Below are positions 1 through 7,740 of a stretch of 64,000 nt of DNA, piece by piece; position 1 is the first letter of the stretch; each line of letters starts with the position of its first letter. A program made the translations under genes and the position numbers. This stretch comes from JBBQVS01 sp964250805 (lineage in GTDB: Bacteria; Chloroflexota; Ktedonobacteria; Ktedonobacterales; Ktedonobacteraceae). Where the stretch lies: positions 7,241 to 71,240 of the forward strand of contig CAXUHG010000014.1 of the NCBI GenBank assembly GCA_964250805.1, read 5' to 3'. Under the pieces are notes generated by a model, which did no database searches, was not told the origin of the DNA, and was given only the letters and a program-made list of their open reading frames with translations.

Positions 1-939
1 CTGCCGCATACGAGGCCAGGGTGGTGTAAGGTCGATCTCGGTTCCTTGATAGGAAATGCGTGGCGAGCCGTGTACCTCTTGCGCGACGAAGGCAATCATC
101 TCCTCGACAATCTTCATCATATCGTTATAGTCGGCATATGCCTGATAAAACTCTAGCATAGTAAATTCAGGATTATGGCTACGATCAATACCTTCATTGC
201 GGAAATTACGCCCTATTTCATAGACTCGCTCGAAGCCACCTATAATCAAGCGTTTGAGATATAGCTCAACCGCGATGCGTAGATATAGGTCGCGGTCCAA
301 TGTATTATGATGAGTAACAAATGGGCGTGCCGTCGCACCACCGTATAATGGTTGTAGTATAGGCGTTTCGGCCTCGATATAGCCATGTGTATCCAGGTAG
401 CGGCGTAGTGCGCTAATGGAGCGGCTACGTGTCTCGAACACCTGCTTGACCTCATCGCCGTTCGCGATCAAATCGAGGTAGCGTTTGCGCTGTCGGGTCT
501 CTTTATCCTCAAGCCCGTGATACTTCTCTGGCAATGGACGTATCCCTTTTGCCAGCAATCTATATGTTCGCACATGCAGCGTGCGCTCACCTTTACCTGT
601 AGTGAAAAGGTAGCCATTAACTTGAATGAAATCGCCGATGTCCAGCAACTTCACCAGCTTGTATGCCTCTTCACCTAAATCGTTGATAGCAAAGTAAGCT
701 TGAATGCGTCCCGTTCCATCTTCAAAAGTGACAAAGGTAATCTTGCCAAGTCTGCGTATCAAGCGAATACGCCCGACCAACGTAAAGTTGCCATCGGTTT
801 CCTGTCGCTGAAATTCGTCGAAATGCTCCAGCACTTCAGCTATTGTATGTGTCCGCTCCGCCGTATTGGGATAGGGATTGATGCCCTGTTCCCGCAAGTC
901 GTAGAGACGTTGGGTACGTGTCTCTCGTTCATCTGGCAT
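1..939 (-). CDS. lysS: Lysyl-tRNA synthetase, class II (C-terminal part cut by window edge)
   Basis: Charges tRNA-Lys with lysine in the cytoplasm. The 313 codons present give the N-terminal OB-fold anticodon-binding domain (about residues 55-150, with a GRIRLIRRLGKITFV-type strand pattern) and the start of the class II catalytic domain. Visible landmarks are the RKRYLDL helix, ETPILQP (motif 1) and FRNEGIDRSHNPEFTMLEFY (motif 2). Start is the ATG at 939, preceded by a GAGGAC ribosome-binding site; the protein begins PDERETRTQRL. It is the first known gene of a minus-strand series with greA and birA, separated from greA by an inverted repeat. The C-terminal third, including motif 3, lies outside the window. 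Confidence 0.96.
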   Translation of the reverse strand, partial: MPDERETRTQRLYDLREQGINPYPNTAERTHTIAEVLEHFDEFQRQETDGNFTLVGRIRLIRRLGKITFVTFEDGTGRIQAYFAINDLGEEAYKLVKLLDIGDFIQVNGYLFTTGKGERTLHVRTYRLLAKGIRPLPEKYHGLEDKETRQRKRYLDLIANGDEVKQVFETRSRSISALRRYLDTHGYIEAETPILQPLYGGATARPFVTHHNTLDRDLYLRIAVELYLKRLIIGGFERVYEIGRNFRNEGIDRSHNPEFTMLEFYQAYADYNDMMKIVEEMIAFVAQEVHGSPRISYQGTEIDLTPPWPRMRQ

Positions 940-1076
940 AATAGTCCTCGTTTTTCCTCCCGCACGATATAGCAAGCAGAACAATACTTTATTCAGCCTG
1001 CACTTCGCGCCCTATTGTAACATCGTTTTCTTTTTCTGGGTAGAGATACAACCAAAATGCGTTCTTCCGTGAAAGA

Positions 1077-1150
1077 GAACAAGGAGACCGCAAGGGTCTC
1101 CCCTACATGTTCTGTCATGTACATGTAGGGGAGACCCTTGCGGTCTCCCT
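1077..1150. repeat. Inverted repeat, family B, copy 1 (lysS-greA spacer)
   Basis: Two perfect 28-nt arms (1083-1110 and 1121-1148) around a 10-nt loop, with the core GGAGACCGCAAGGGTCTCCC. A near-identical core recurs at 6398-6471. It lies between the greA stop and the lysS start, both on the minus strand. It could act as an RNA hairpin or terminator after greA, but no clean U-tract follows on that strand. Confidence 0.9.
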
Positions 1151-1191
1151 GATTGTCTACCCTTGTTCTCGCGTATCTACGCGAATCTACC

Positions 1192-1653
1192 TTATGCGAT
1201 AGAAAGAATGGTGTATTCCTTCACACCGCCAGGGGTTGAGACAATCACCTGATCGCCTACCTTATGACCCAGCAGTGCTTTCCCAACAGGCGACTCGTTC
1301 GAGATACGCCCAGATCTGGGATCGGCCTCGAACGCACCAACAATGGTGTAGTTGTATTCTTTTTCGCTGGTTGCGAGACGGAGTACCGAACCAAGCGATA
1401 CCTCGCTACTGAGAGAACGACTGATTGTTTTAGCTCTCAGCAGCATCTGCTCTAGCTCATAGATGCGATTTTCAAGACGTGCGTGCTCACTCTTCGCGTC
1501 CTCGTAGGCAGCGTTGTCGATGACATCGCCCGCTTCCTTTGCATCCTGCAAATACTGAGCGACCTCCGCCCGCTTTGTGGTGCGTAGAAATTCTAGCTGG
1601 CTTAACGCAAACTGCCTGCCATCGTCCGTGAGGAATACGTCTGAATTTTCCAT
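1192..1653 (-). CDS. greA: Transcription elongation factor GreA
   Basis: Rescues backtracked RNA polymerase by stimulating cleavage of the nascent transcript. The 153-residue protein has the family layout: an N-terminal coiled coil (about 10-75, including the LxxLxxxKRAEVAQYLQDAKEAGD region and AYEDAKSEHARLENRI) and a C-terminal FKBP-like domain with VGSVL-type strands and RISNESPVGKALLGHKVGD. The usual length is about 158. The ATG at 1653 is chosen because GAGGGGA lies just upstream and the family N-terminus aligns there; a longer in-frame start at 1701 would add 16 unusual residues. birA lies immediately upstream in the same direction. Confidence 0.96.
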   Translation of the reverse strand: MENSDVFLTDDGRQFALSQLEFLRTTKRAEVAQYLQDAKEAGDVIDNAAYEDAKSEHARLENRIYELEQMLLRAKTISRSLSSEVSLGSVLRLATSEKEYNYTIVGAFEADPRSGRISNESPVGKALLGHKVGDQVIVSTPGGVKEYTILSIA

Positions 1654-1711
1654 GTCTGTGTCCCCTCTATGTGGCTTACTTTCTCTCTGCCACACGTTCA
1701 TGTTGTGTCAT

Positions 1712-2581
1712 CTATACTGTGGGATATCCAATATCACCCCACGTGATGCTGACACGCTCACCAGAATGACGCCGGAGGAACAGTTCTCCATTATCATCCA
1801 CGTCTTCTGCGATACCGCTTAAAACGGTATCTCCCTGGCGCACCTCAATAGTGCGTCCCAATGTCGATAAGCGATTGCGCCATCGTTCTCGTATCAGTCG
1901 AGACATTGGCCCCCAGCTACCGCTAACATCCTTGTCAGCTCCTGCTGCGTTGAGATGAGAAGATTCTTTTTGTAATGCTCTATAAGACGTTTCGATGTGT
2001 GCAAGCAGATGAGCGATAAATATCTCTCGGCTGACTCTCCGTCCACATGCCTCCTCAAGCGTAGTCGCTTTCTTTACCAGGCTTTGTTCAACCTCGGTCT
2101 GTGCAGGATAGCTGTGAACATTGACGCCGATTCCCATTACTGCAAACAGGCGGCCTGAGCGGTTGTGTGTCGTTTCGATCAGGATGCCTGCGACCTTGCG
2201 GTCTTCTATGAGAACGTCATTAGGCCATTTAATGGTTGCTGCGATATCGCATACGTCGTTGATGGCATCCACCACCGCTAACGATGCGATCATAACAAGA
2301 AGCGAGAGTGGAAAGGTGGGCGTGAGAACAGTAGACGACAGAACATTGTAGCCGAATGCATCAATCCAGTGTCGTCCAAGCCTACCCCTACCCGCTGTCT
2401 GACTATCAGTCAGTAGCACGAACCCTTCGTCTGCGCTCCCCTCTTGTGCCATTTTCATCGCAACTGTATTTGTTGAGTCGATAATAGGTATGTACTGCAA
2501 CTGTTCCCCTTTGCCAAGTAGCTCTGTAGGAAGTTGTTGCCGCACAGCCTCAATGCTAAGGAATGAACCTTTATGGGTCAC
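1712..2581 (-). CDS. birA: Biotin--[acetyl-CoA-carboxylase] ligase, without HTH domain
   Basis: Activates biotin as biotinyl-AMP and transfers it to the lysine of biotin carboxyl carrier domains. The 289 residues carry the catalytic motif GRGRLGR (64-70), KWPNDVL (about 119-125) and KVAGILIET, followed by a C-terminal SH3-like domain (RTIEVRQGDTVLSGIAEDVDDNGEL). The N-terminus enters the catalytic domain within about 30 residues, so this is a class I, monofunctional ligase lacking the repressor helix-turn-helix. The start is GTG at 2581 after a GCGGAAAAAGAGA stretch, a weak ribosome-binding site. It probably cotranscribes with greA. Confidence 0.95.
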   Translation of the reverse strand: MTHKGSFLSIEAVRQQLPTELLGKGEQLQYIPIIDSTNTVAMKMAQEGSADEGFVLLTDSQTAGRGRLGRHWIDAFGYNVLSSTVLTPTFPLSLLVMIASLAVVDAINDVCDIAATIKWPNDVLIEDRKVAGILIETTHNRSGRLFAVMGIGVNVHSYPAQTEVEQSLVKKATTLEEACGRRVSREIFIAHLLAHIETSYRALQKESSHLNAAGADKDVSGSWGPMSRLIRERWRNRLSTLGRTIEVRQGDTVLSGIAEDVDDNGELFLRRHSGERVSITWGDIGYPTV

Positions 2582-2753
2582 GTCTCTTTTTCCGCTCTAC
2601 CACCTGATTTATGAGATGAACATGAAGAGAATGTCATAAACGCTGCACATCTATGTAGTGTTCAAAGTGCATATCTTGTGTATATCTGGGGGAAAGAGTA
2701 TACAGGTCAATGCAAAAGGGAAATAAACGAGCGTAAGATGGGCAATTACTAAG
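2582..2753. other. Spacer between birA and the small transcription unit
   Basis: No ORF or RNA motif was recognised here. The stretch carries the birA upstream region and follows the terminator of the small unit at 2754-2801, so birA would need its own promoter in this interval or read-through of that terminator. No convincing -35/-10 pair was seen on the minus strand. Confidence 0.4.
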
Positions 2754-2801
2754 GATAAAAAATCCCAGAGCAACGGCAAATGTCTCCGTCATTGCTCTGG
2801 G
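2754..2801 (-). terminator. Rho-independent terminator of the small minus-strand unit
   Basis: On the minus strand a 10-bp stem CCCAGAGCAA / TTGCTCTGGG (2792-2801 pairing with 2763-2772) is followed by ATTTTTTAT. It ends the transcript that starts near 2991 and stands in front of birA, so it could also act as an attenuator for birA. Confidence 0.8.
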
Positions 2802-2895
2802 CGTGCTGCACAAGCAGGAGTGACTTTCACTACCTACCAGTGTTGATTTTCAAACCTCGCCCGACAACTAAGCCGAGTCAGCGAGAAAGCCTACA

Positions 2896-2970
2896 CTAAC
2901 GTGTAATCCCTCTCGACTGGAAGATGTGAGAATCTACAACGCTGCTTGTGCAGCGACTACTTTGATCCAT
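2896..2970 (-). CDS. Short ORF (24 codons) with a perfect ribosome-binding site
   Basis: ATG at 2970 follows AAAGGAGGTGAT (2976-2987), an exact complement of the 16S anti-Shine-Dalgarno sequence, with a 5-nt spacer. The encoded peptide is MDQSSRCTSS VVDSHIFQSR plus GITR, polar and serine-rich, with no recognised family, membrane helix or run of a regulatory amino acid. It sits between a consensus promoter and a terminator and overlaps RNA hairpins. It may be a leader peptide, a small functional protein, or incidental to a structured RNA. Confidence 0.5.
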   Translation of the reverse strand: MDQSSRCTSSVVDSHIFQSRGITR

Positions 2971-2997
2971 TACACATCACCTCCTTTCGATGTCTGT

Positions 2998-3026
2998 ATT
3001 GTACATCGGATTTCTACGCTTGTCAA
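2998..3026 (-). promoter_or_regulatory. Consensus housekeeping-type promoter
   Basis: TTGACA (complement of 3021-3026), a 17-nt spacer and TACAAT (complement of 2998-3003) read on the minus strand. Predicted transcription start is about 2991, only a few bases before the perfect ribosome-binding site at 2976-2987. It is the best promoter match near this end of the window. Confidence 0.75.
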
Positions 3027-3488
3027 GCCTTTCTGAAAAGTCGTAATTTTTCTTTCTACAATTGTGAAATTTTATTCACTTTATGAGGGGTGTTCTTAGA
3101 TTGAGAATGTCCTATTTTCGTAGTACTCACGTCTCAATATTTGAGTATACGTATGCCAATTCTTAGTTTGACACGTTTTTCGTAGTGTAATCGCCAAAGA
3201 TTACTGGAAACATTGTTTGCCTTTGTGCTATACTTTTTTTAGTACCATTTATTGTAGTAGTAGGACGATGTTTTAGGCGTGCGGGTGTTGCTACAATTTC
3301 CCCAGCGTTATCTTTGTTCGTAACCATAGTAGTGCAGAGGTTCACATTCGTGTACCTCTATATGTGTATAGGATGGATACGAAGAGATACCAAAATGTCC
3401 AATGGCGGACGAAATGAACACACCACGTGAGTTTCAAACGTGCTAGGAGAAGTAGGTAACTTTGGTAACGGGAAGGAGGACTTTGCAC
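3027..3488. other. AT-rich spacer, no feature recognised
   Basis: Short ORFs on both strands here have no codon pattern or family resemblance. The stretch holds the upstream region of the small gene at 3489, with no clear -35/-10 pair. A repeated ACGTG/CACGT pattern near 3420-3445 could form a weak hairpin. Confidence 0.4.
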
Positions 3489-3677
3489 ATGCAGCAGCAG
3501 GAACAATACGTAGATTTGCTCATCGACGCCCTCCTGGACGAGGGGTTTACTGTGGAAGAGGCGGGGCGGCTCATCCAGCTTCAGCAGGAATATGAAGAGC
3601 GTATGGCGCGGGAAGAGACAAACTACCATCGCTTTATACGTTGGCTCGTTGAACATGGTCGTATTAGCGATTGGTAA
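3489..3677 (+). CDS. Small conserved-looking hypothetical protein, 62 aa
   Basis: The 62-residue protein is acidic and predicted mostly helical: QEQYVDLLIDALLDEGF, TVEEAGRLIQLQQEYEERM, then HRFIRWLVEHGRISDW. I do not recognise a family. The ATG at 3489 is preceded by AAGGAGG (3473-3479) at good spacing, which argues that it is translated; an upstream start at 3462 is less likely. It stands alone, about 210 bases before the manC fusion gene. Its charge and helix pattern would suit a small regulator or adaptor, but nothing in the sequence decides this. Confidence 0.65.
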   Translation: MQQQEQYVDLLIDALLDEGFTVEEAGRLIQLQQEYEERMAREETNYHRFIRWLVEHGRISDW

Positions 3678-3736
3678 TGTACATACACATATATGTATTC
3701 TTACCTCTTGCGTTGAATAAAGTATTGTGAAATCGC

Positions 3737-3766
3737 TTGCGACGCACTTTTGTTGTGTTGTACAAT
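3737..3766 (+). promoter_or_regulatory. Probable promoter of the manC/manB fusion gene
   Basis: TTGCGA (3737-3742), 18-nt spacer, TACAAT (3761-3766). A hairpin ACGGCG..CGCCGT followed by a T-rich stretch lies at about 3788-3825 in the leader and could attenuate transcription. The -10 is good, the -35 moderate. Confidence 0.4.
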
Positions 3767-3890
3767 GAATTATAGCGGAGCAGATGGGACGGCGTGGCAT
3801 TGCTGCGCCGTTTCTGTATTTTCCATACAACACCATACTCATTGTAGCGAGCGACCACGACGGTTGTTCCCCAGAAAGGCAGGGCCTCAC

Positions 3891-6392
3891 ATGAAAGCGG
3901 TTGTTATGGCAGGCGGGGAAGGATCGAGGCTAAGACCATTGACGATTCGACGCCCGAAGCCAATGGTACCCATTGCTGGTAAACCTGTGATGGAGCACAT
4001 CCTTAACCTACTCAAGCGTCACGGCATTACGGAAGTCGTTGTTACCGTTCAATATCTGGCAAGCAATATCGAGGATTACTTCGGCAATGGTTCCCAACTG
4101 GGAATGCACATCACCTACTCGCGTGAAGATGTGCCGCTGGGAACAGCGGGTAGTGTCAAGAATGCGGAAGAGCAGTTGACAGAGCCTTTTCTTGTCATCA
4201 GTGGCGATGCGCTCACCGATTATAATATTACTGAAATCATTGATTATCATAATGAGAAGAAATCACTTGCGACCCTTCTCCTGGCACATGTACATAATCC
4301 CCTGGAATATGGCGTCATCATTACAAATGAGGATGGGCATATCGCACAATTCCTGGAGAAGCCGAGCTGGGGCGAGGTCTTTAGCGATACCATCAACACT
4401 GGTATCTATGTACTTGATCCGCAAGTCTTCTCCTACTTTGAGAAGAATAAGCCGTTCGACTTCAGTCAGGAGCTTTTCCCCATGATGCTCCGCAAGGGCG
4501 ACCCAATCTATGGGTTCGTGGCGCAAAGCGGCTACTGGTGTGATGTCGGCAACTTGAGCGAATACATGCGTGCCAATGCCGATGCTCTGCTCGGTCATGT
4601 CGAGGTTGAGATTCCTGCTAAGAATATCGGCAATAACATCTGGTGCGAAGAGGGTGTTGAGATTTCGGAGGATGCTCAACTCTACGGTCCCGTCTATCTC
4701 GGACACGATTGTAAGGTTCGCCCCGGTGCGATTATTCACGGGCCAAGCTCCATTGGGCACTATACCATCGTGGATGAACGCGCACAGGTTGATCGTAGCG
4801 TCGTGTGGAATAGTTCGTATATCGGCGAACGCTCGGAGTTGCGTGGTGCCATTGTGGGTACCTCGACTAGCATCAAGAGCAAAGCGGTGATGTTTGAAGG
4901 CTCGGTGATCGGCGACAACTCGATTATTCAGGACGGTGCCATTATCCAGCCGAACATCAAGATATGGCCTGATAAAGAGATTGAGGCGGGCGCGGTCATC
5001 AACACCAGCATCATCTGGGGATCGCAAGGACGGCGCGGCCTATTCAGTCGCTACGGCGTGAGCGGACTGGTCAACGTCGATATCACGCCGGAGTTCGCCA
5101 CGAAGCTAGGCGCGACCTATGGTGCCATTCTCTCTAAGGGTGCTGTGGTGAGCCTGAACCGCGATGCCTACCGCACCTCGCGTATGATCAAGCGCGGTAT
5201 CAATGCCGGTCTCCCTTCGGCTGGTATCAACGTCCACGACATCAATCAAGTCCCGATTCCAGTAGCTCGCTACTACATCCGCAATACTGAGTCGGCAGGC
5301 GGTGTGCATGTGCGCGTCTCGCCATATGACCAGCGCGTCGTCGATATCAAAATCTTCGATCAGTACGGACTCGATATCAATAAGACTGTCGAGCGCAAGA
5401 TTGAAAACCTCTTTTTCCGCGAGGATTATCGCCGCGTCTATCTTGACGAGATTGGCGCAATCGAGGTGCTTGAAGACGCTGATGTGAGCGGTCGCTACTT
5501 AGAAGGTTTCAAAAGAGTCGTCGATAGTGAAATTGTGCGACAGCGCAAATTCCAACTTGTCGTGGATTATGCTCATAGTAGTGCAATGCAACTGCTTCCA
5601 GACCTCTTTACCAAGCTGAACTGCGAGGTCATTGTGTTGAACACGAGCGGCGAAGAAGGCCCTTCGTCTCGTTCTGTAGATGCTGTGAACAAAGACATGC
5701 AGCGGCTCGCAACCATTACATCAGCACTGAATACGGACCTCGGCATTCGCATCGACCCAGGTGCCGAACGCATCTCGGTCGTCGATGATCGCGGACGTGT
5801 TCTCGATGGTATGAAGCTACTTGCGGCTATGACTAGTCTGATGCTACGGCAACAGCACGGTGGTACGGTTGCCGCTCCTGTCACCGCCCCTGGTGCTTTA
5901 CAGCATATTGCTAAGCGTTACGATGGGTACATTCAGCATACGAAGGTGCTACCACACGCGCTGATGACGGCTTCTACACGCGAGGGTGTAATTCTCGGTG
6001 GCGATGGCAGAGGTGGCTTTGTCTTCCCTGCACTACAACCAGCCTTTGATGGCATGCTCGCCATCGTTAAGTTGCTCGAATTGCTTGCAACCTTCCAGAT
6101 GAAGCTCTCCGAGGTGGTAGACGACCTGCCCGCGTACCACATGAGTACCACGCGTGTCACCTGTCCGTGGGAGTCCAAAGGCAAGGTAATGCGTATTCTG
6201 AGCGAGCAGTATCGTGAGCGGCGTGCGAAGCCAATTGACGGTATCAAGATCGACCTCGGCAAAGAGTGGGTACTGGTATTGCCGGACGCCGATAGTCCGC
6301 TCTTCCACGTCGTTGCAGAGTCCGTTTCCGATGAGCAAGCGCAAGCCCTCGCCGAGAAATACGCCCGCGTCGTGAGTGGGCTACAGCAGTAG
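3891..6392 (+). CDS. Mannose-1-phosphate guanylyltransferase fused to a phosphomannomutase-like domain
   Basis: Predicted to make GDP-mannose for glycans or glycolipids. 833 residues: nucleotidyltransferase domain (1-235; GGEGSRLRPLT at 8-18, KPMVPIAGKP, ISGDALTD), left-handed beta-helix hexapeptide repeats (about 255-370), and an alpha-D-phosphohexomutase-type half (about 385-833). In the mutase half the serine loop TxSHNP is replaced by ESAGGVHVRVSPYD (about 467-480), so the phosphoserine is absent and mutase activity is doubtful. This layout is known in Chloroflexota, Thermus and actinobacteria as an Mpg1-like protein. Start at ATG 3891 fits the family; the frame is open further upstream to 3750 without homology. 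An inverted repeat separates it from the convergent epimerase gene. Confidence 0.92.
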   Translation: MKAVVMAGGEGSRLRPLTIRRPKPMVPIAGKPVMEHILNLLKRHGITEVVVTVQYLASNIEDYFGNGSQLGMHITYSREDVPLGTAGSVKNAEEQLTEPFLVISGDALTDYNITEIIDYHNEKKSLATLLLAHVHNPLEYGVIITNEDGHIAQFLEKPSWGEVFSDTINTGIYVLDPQVFSYFEKNKPFDFSQELFPMMLRKGDPIYGFVAQSGYWCDVGNLSEYMRANADALLGHVEVEIPAKNIGNNIWCEEGVEISEDAQLYGPVYLGHDCKVRPGAIIHGPSSIGHYTIVDERAQVDRSVVWNSSYIGERSELRGAIVGTSTSIKSKAVMFEGSVIGDNSIIQDGAIIQPNIKIWPDKEIEAGAVINTSIIWGSQGRRGLFSRYGVSGLVNVDITPEFATKLGATYGAILSKGAVVSLNRDAYRTSRMIKRGINAGLPSAGINVHDINQVPIPVARYYIRNTESAGGVHVRVSPYDQRVVDIKIFDQYGLDINKTVERKIENLFFREDYRRVYLDEIGAIEVLEDADVSGRYLEGFKRVVDSEIVRQRKFQLVVDYAHSSAMQLLPDLFTKLNCEVIVLNTSGEEGPSSRSVDAVNKDMQRLATITSALNTDLGIRIDPGAERISVVDDRGRVLDGMKLLAAMTSLMLRQQHGGTVAAPVTAPGALQHIAKRYDGYIQHTKVLPHALMTASTREGVILGGDGRGGFVFPALQPAFDGMLAIVKLLELLATFQMKLSEVVDDLPAYHMSTTRVTCPWESKGKVMRILSEQYRERRAKPIDGIKIDLGKEWVLVLPDADSPLFHVVAESVSDEQAQALAEKYARVVSGLQQ

Positions 6393-6397
6393 GTGCA

Positions 6398-6471
6398 ATA
6401 ACAGGGAGACCGCAAGGGTCTCCCCTACATTTACAAAACGTGTAGGGAGACCCTTGCGGTCTCCCTGTTAT
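6398..6471. repeat. Inverted repeat, family B, copy 2 (between convergent genes)
   Basis: Arms 6398-6429 and 6441-6471 share the core GGGAGACCGCAAGGGTCTCC with the copy at 1083-1148; one extra C in the left arm is the only difference between arms. Lying between the ends of a plus-strand and a minus-strand gene, it may terminate both transcripts. Confidence 0.9.
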
Positions 6472-6486
6472 CTTCAGAATGCTTTA

Positions 6487-7470
6487 TTATCTTTGTCCCG
6501 CCAACACTGTTTCGCGTTTCTCGGTCACAACGGGTTCCTGTAGCACGTCTTGCAGCATCGCTACTGCCCGTTGCACGCCTTTCACCATGTTGACCTCTGG
6601 ACTCCAACCCAATACCTGCAAAGCGCGTGTGTTATCCAGTACAATCGAAGTTGGCTCAATCAGGGTACCAGATGGCATCTGAAGCGGTTCCTGTTTGCTA
6701 TCAAGCAGAATAGCGACGACCTGATAGAGTTGGTGTAGAGTACAACCATGACCCGCGCTAATATGAACTGTTTCGTTATCGCCACGCGTCAACGCGCACA
6801 AGTTGGCACGTACCACGTCATCAATGAAAATGCAATCGCGCAAGACGTGAGATGCACCGCGTAGTACAGGACGTCGTCCGTCGGCGACCGTTTGTACGAA
6901 TTGGCTCAATGGATGATGCGCATATTCCAGATCGACCTCGCCATAGACATCCGCATAGCGCAGAATCGTATATTGTAACCCATAGGCTTGAGCATAGTAA
7001 CGTACATACCATTCGCCCGCAAGCTTGCTGATATCTCGTGGATGCTGTGGACAGACAGGAGTCGTTTCGGGCAGTGGAAGCTGTTCCTCGCCCACATGCC
7101 CGTATAATGAATTCCCGTTGGATGCGAAGATACATTTATGCACCTGTGCCGCAACACATCCCTCTAAAATATTGATGAGTCCACGTACATGCACATCGGC
7201 ATCCGCTAGGGGTTGTTCGTTGCCTAATGATTGCAGCGTATACGATTGCGTTGCGTGATGACTTACAATATCTGGTCGCTCCATCTCCAGGACGGTGCGT
7301 AGCTTTTCATCGCGAATGTCCATTGAATAGAAGCGTGCGCGTGAATCTACGGCTGTACGTGAGCCATGCGAAAGATTATCGATAACAAAAACATCATGTC
7401 CCGCATCCAGATATGCCTTAACGATATGGCTCCCAATAAATCCGGCTCCGCCTGTAACTGCTATTTTCAT
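6487..7470 (-). CDS. NAD-dependent epimerase/dehydratase (extended SDR), catalytic Tyr replaced
   Basis: A nucleotide-sugar epimerase/dehydratase-type protein of 327 residues. It begins MKIAVTGGAGFIGSH, the extended-SDR NAD-binding motif GxxGxxG, with D31 for the ribose and FASNGNSLYG (116-124) at the usual serine strand. The YxxxK catalytic motif reads RDISK (145-149): Lys149 is present but the Tyr position holds Arg. This could mean loss of classical activity or a shifted active site. UDP-glucose 4-epimerase and dTDP-glucose dehydratase relatives are the nearest pattern. It may act with the GDP-mannose gene in glycan synthesis, though it faces that gene. Confidence 0.85.
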   Translation of the reverse strand: MKIAVTGGAGFIGSHIVKAYLDAGHDVFVIDNLSHGSRTAVDSRARFYSMDIRDEKLRTVLEMERPDIVSHHATQSYTLQSLGNEQPLADADVHVRGLINILEGCVAAQVHKCIFASNGNSLYGHVGEEQLPLPETTPVCPQHPRDISKLAGEWYVRYYAQAYGLQYTILRYADVYGEVDLEYAHHPLSQFVQTVADGRRPVLRGASHVLRDCIFIDDVVRANLCALTRGDNETVHISAGHGCTLHQLYQVVAILLDSKQEPLQMPSGTLIEPTSIVLDNTRALQVLGWSPEVNMVKGVQRAVAMLQDVLQEPVVTEKRETVLAGQR

Positions 7471-7667
7471 AAATTATATGTCCCCCTCTTCCTCATTTCT
7501 CCCCACGAAGAAGCATGCAAATAGAATAAACATATACAGTGTCTAAGAGAGCGTATAGCAACGCTCCAATGCGTTCCTGCTCTCTTTTGTTAGTGTATAC
7601 CTGTATGTCCATCGTTATATGTGTCTCTATCAATTAAGAAATTAAAAATTGTAAAACGATATTTATA

Positions 7668-7696
7668 TTGACCAAAACCTAGAGATTTGGTATGAT
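7668..7696 (+). promoter_or_regulatory. Promoter of the HNH endonuclease gene
   Basis: TTGACC (7668-7673), 17-nt spacer, TATGAT (7691-7696). A short palindrome TATGATATCATG overlaps the -10, a possible operator. Confidence 0.65.
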
Positions 7697-7740
7697 ATCA
7701 TGCAAATATACACATGTATTTTGTATAAGGAGGTGCTGCT

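Larger units (their letters stand above)
2754..2991 (-). ncRNA. Candidate structured small RNA or leader transcript
   Basis: The promoter at 2998-3026 and the terminator at 2754-2801 define a transcript of about 235 nt. Visible hairpins on the minus strand are CGCTGC-ACAA-GCAGCG (2941-2956), TACAC-GTTA-GTGTA, a bulged CTCGC..GAC / GTC..GCGAG stem and AGTGA-AAG-TCACT. A 13-nt perfect complement links 2942-2954 with 2805-2817, so the first hairpin can be replaced by a long-range helix enclosing about 125 nt. No known RNA class (6S, SRP RNA, tmRNA, T-box) was recognised. Inference only. Confidence 0.55.

Noticed and set aside
2976..2987. ATCACCTCCTTT on the plus strand resembling the 3' end of 16S rRNA
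   Set aside because: No rRNA sequence precedes it. On the minus strand it is the perfect ribosome-binding site of the 24-codon ORF.
3342..3890. Minus-strand 182-codon ORF
   Set aside because: It overlaps the small plus-strand gene at 3489 and the manC leader, has no ribosome-binding site and shows no family pattern.
4263..5027. 254-codon minus-strand ORF inside manC
   Set aside because: It is antisense to a strongly conserved gene and has no family match.
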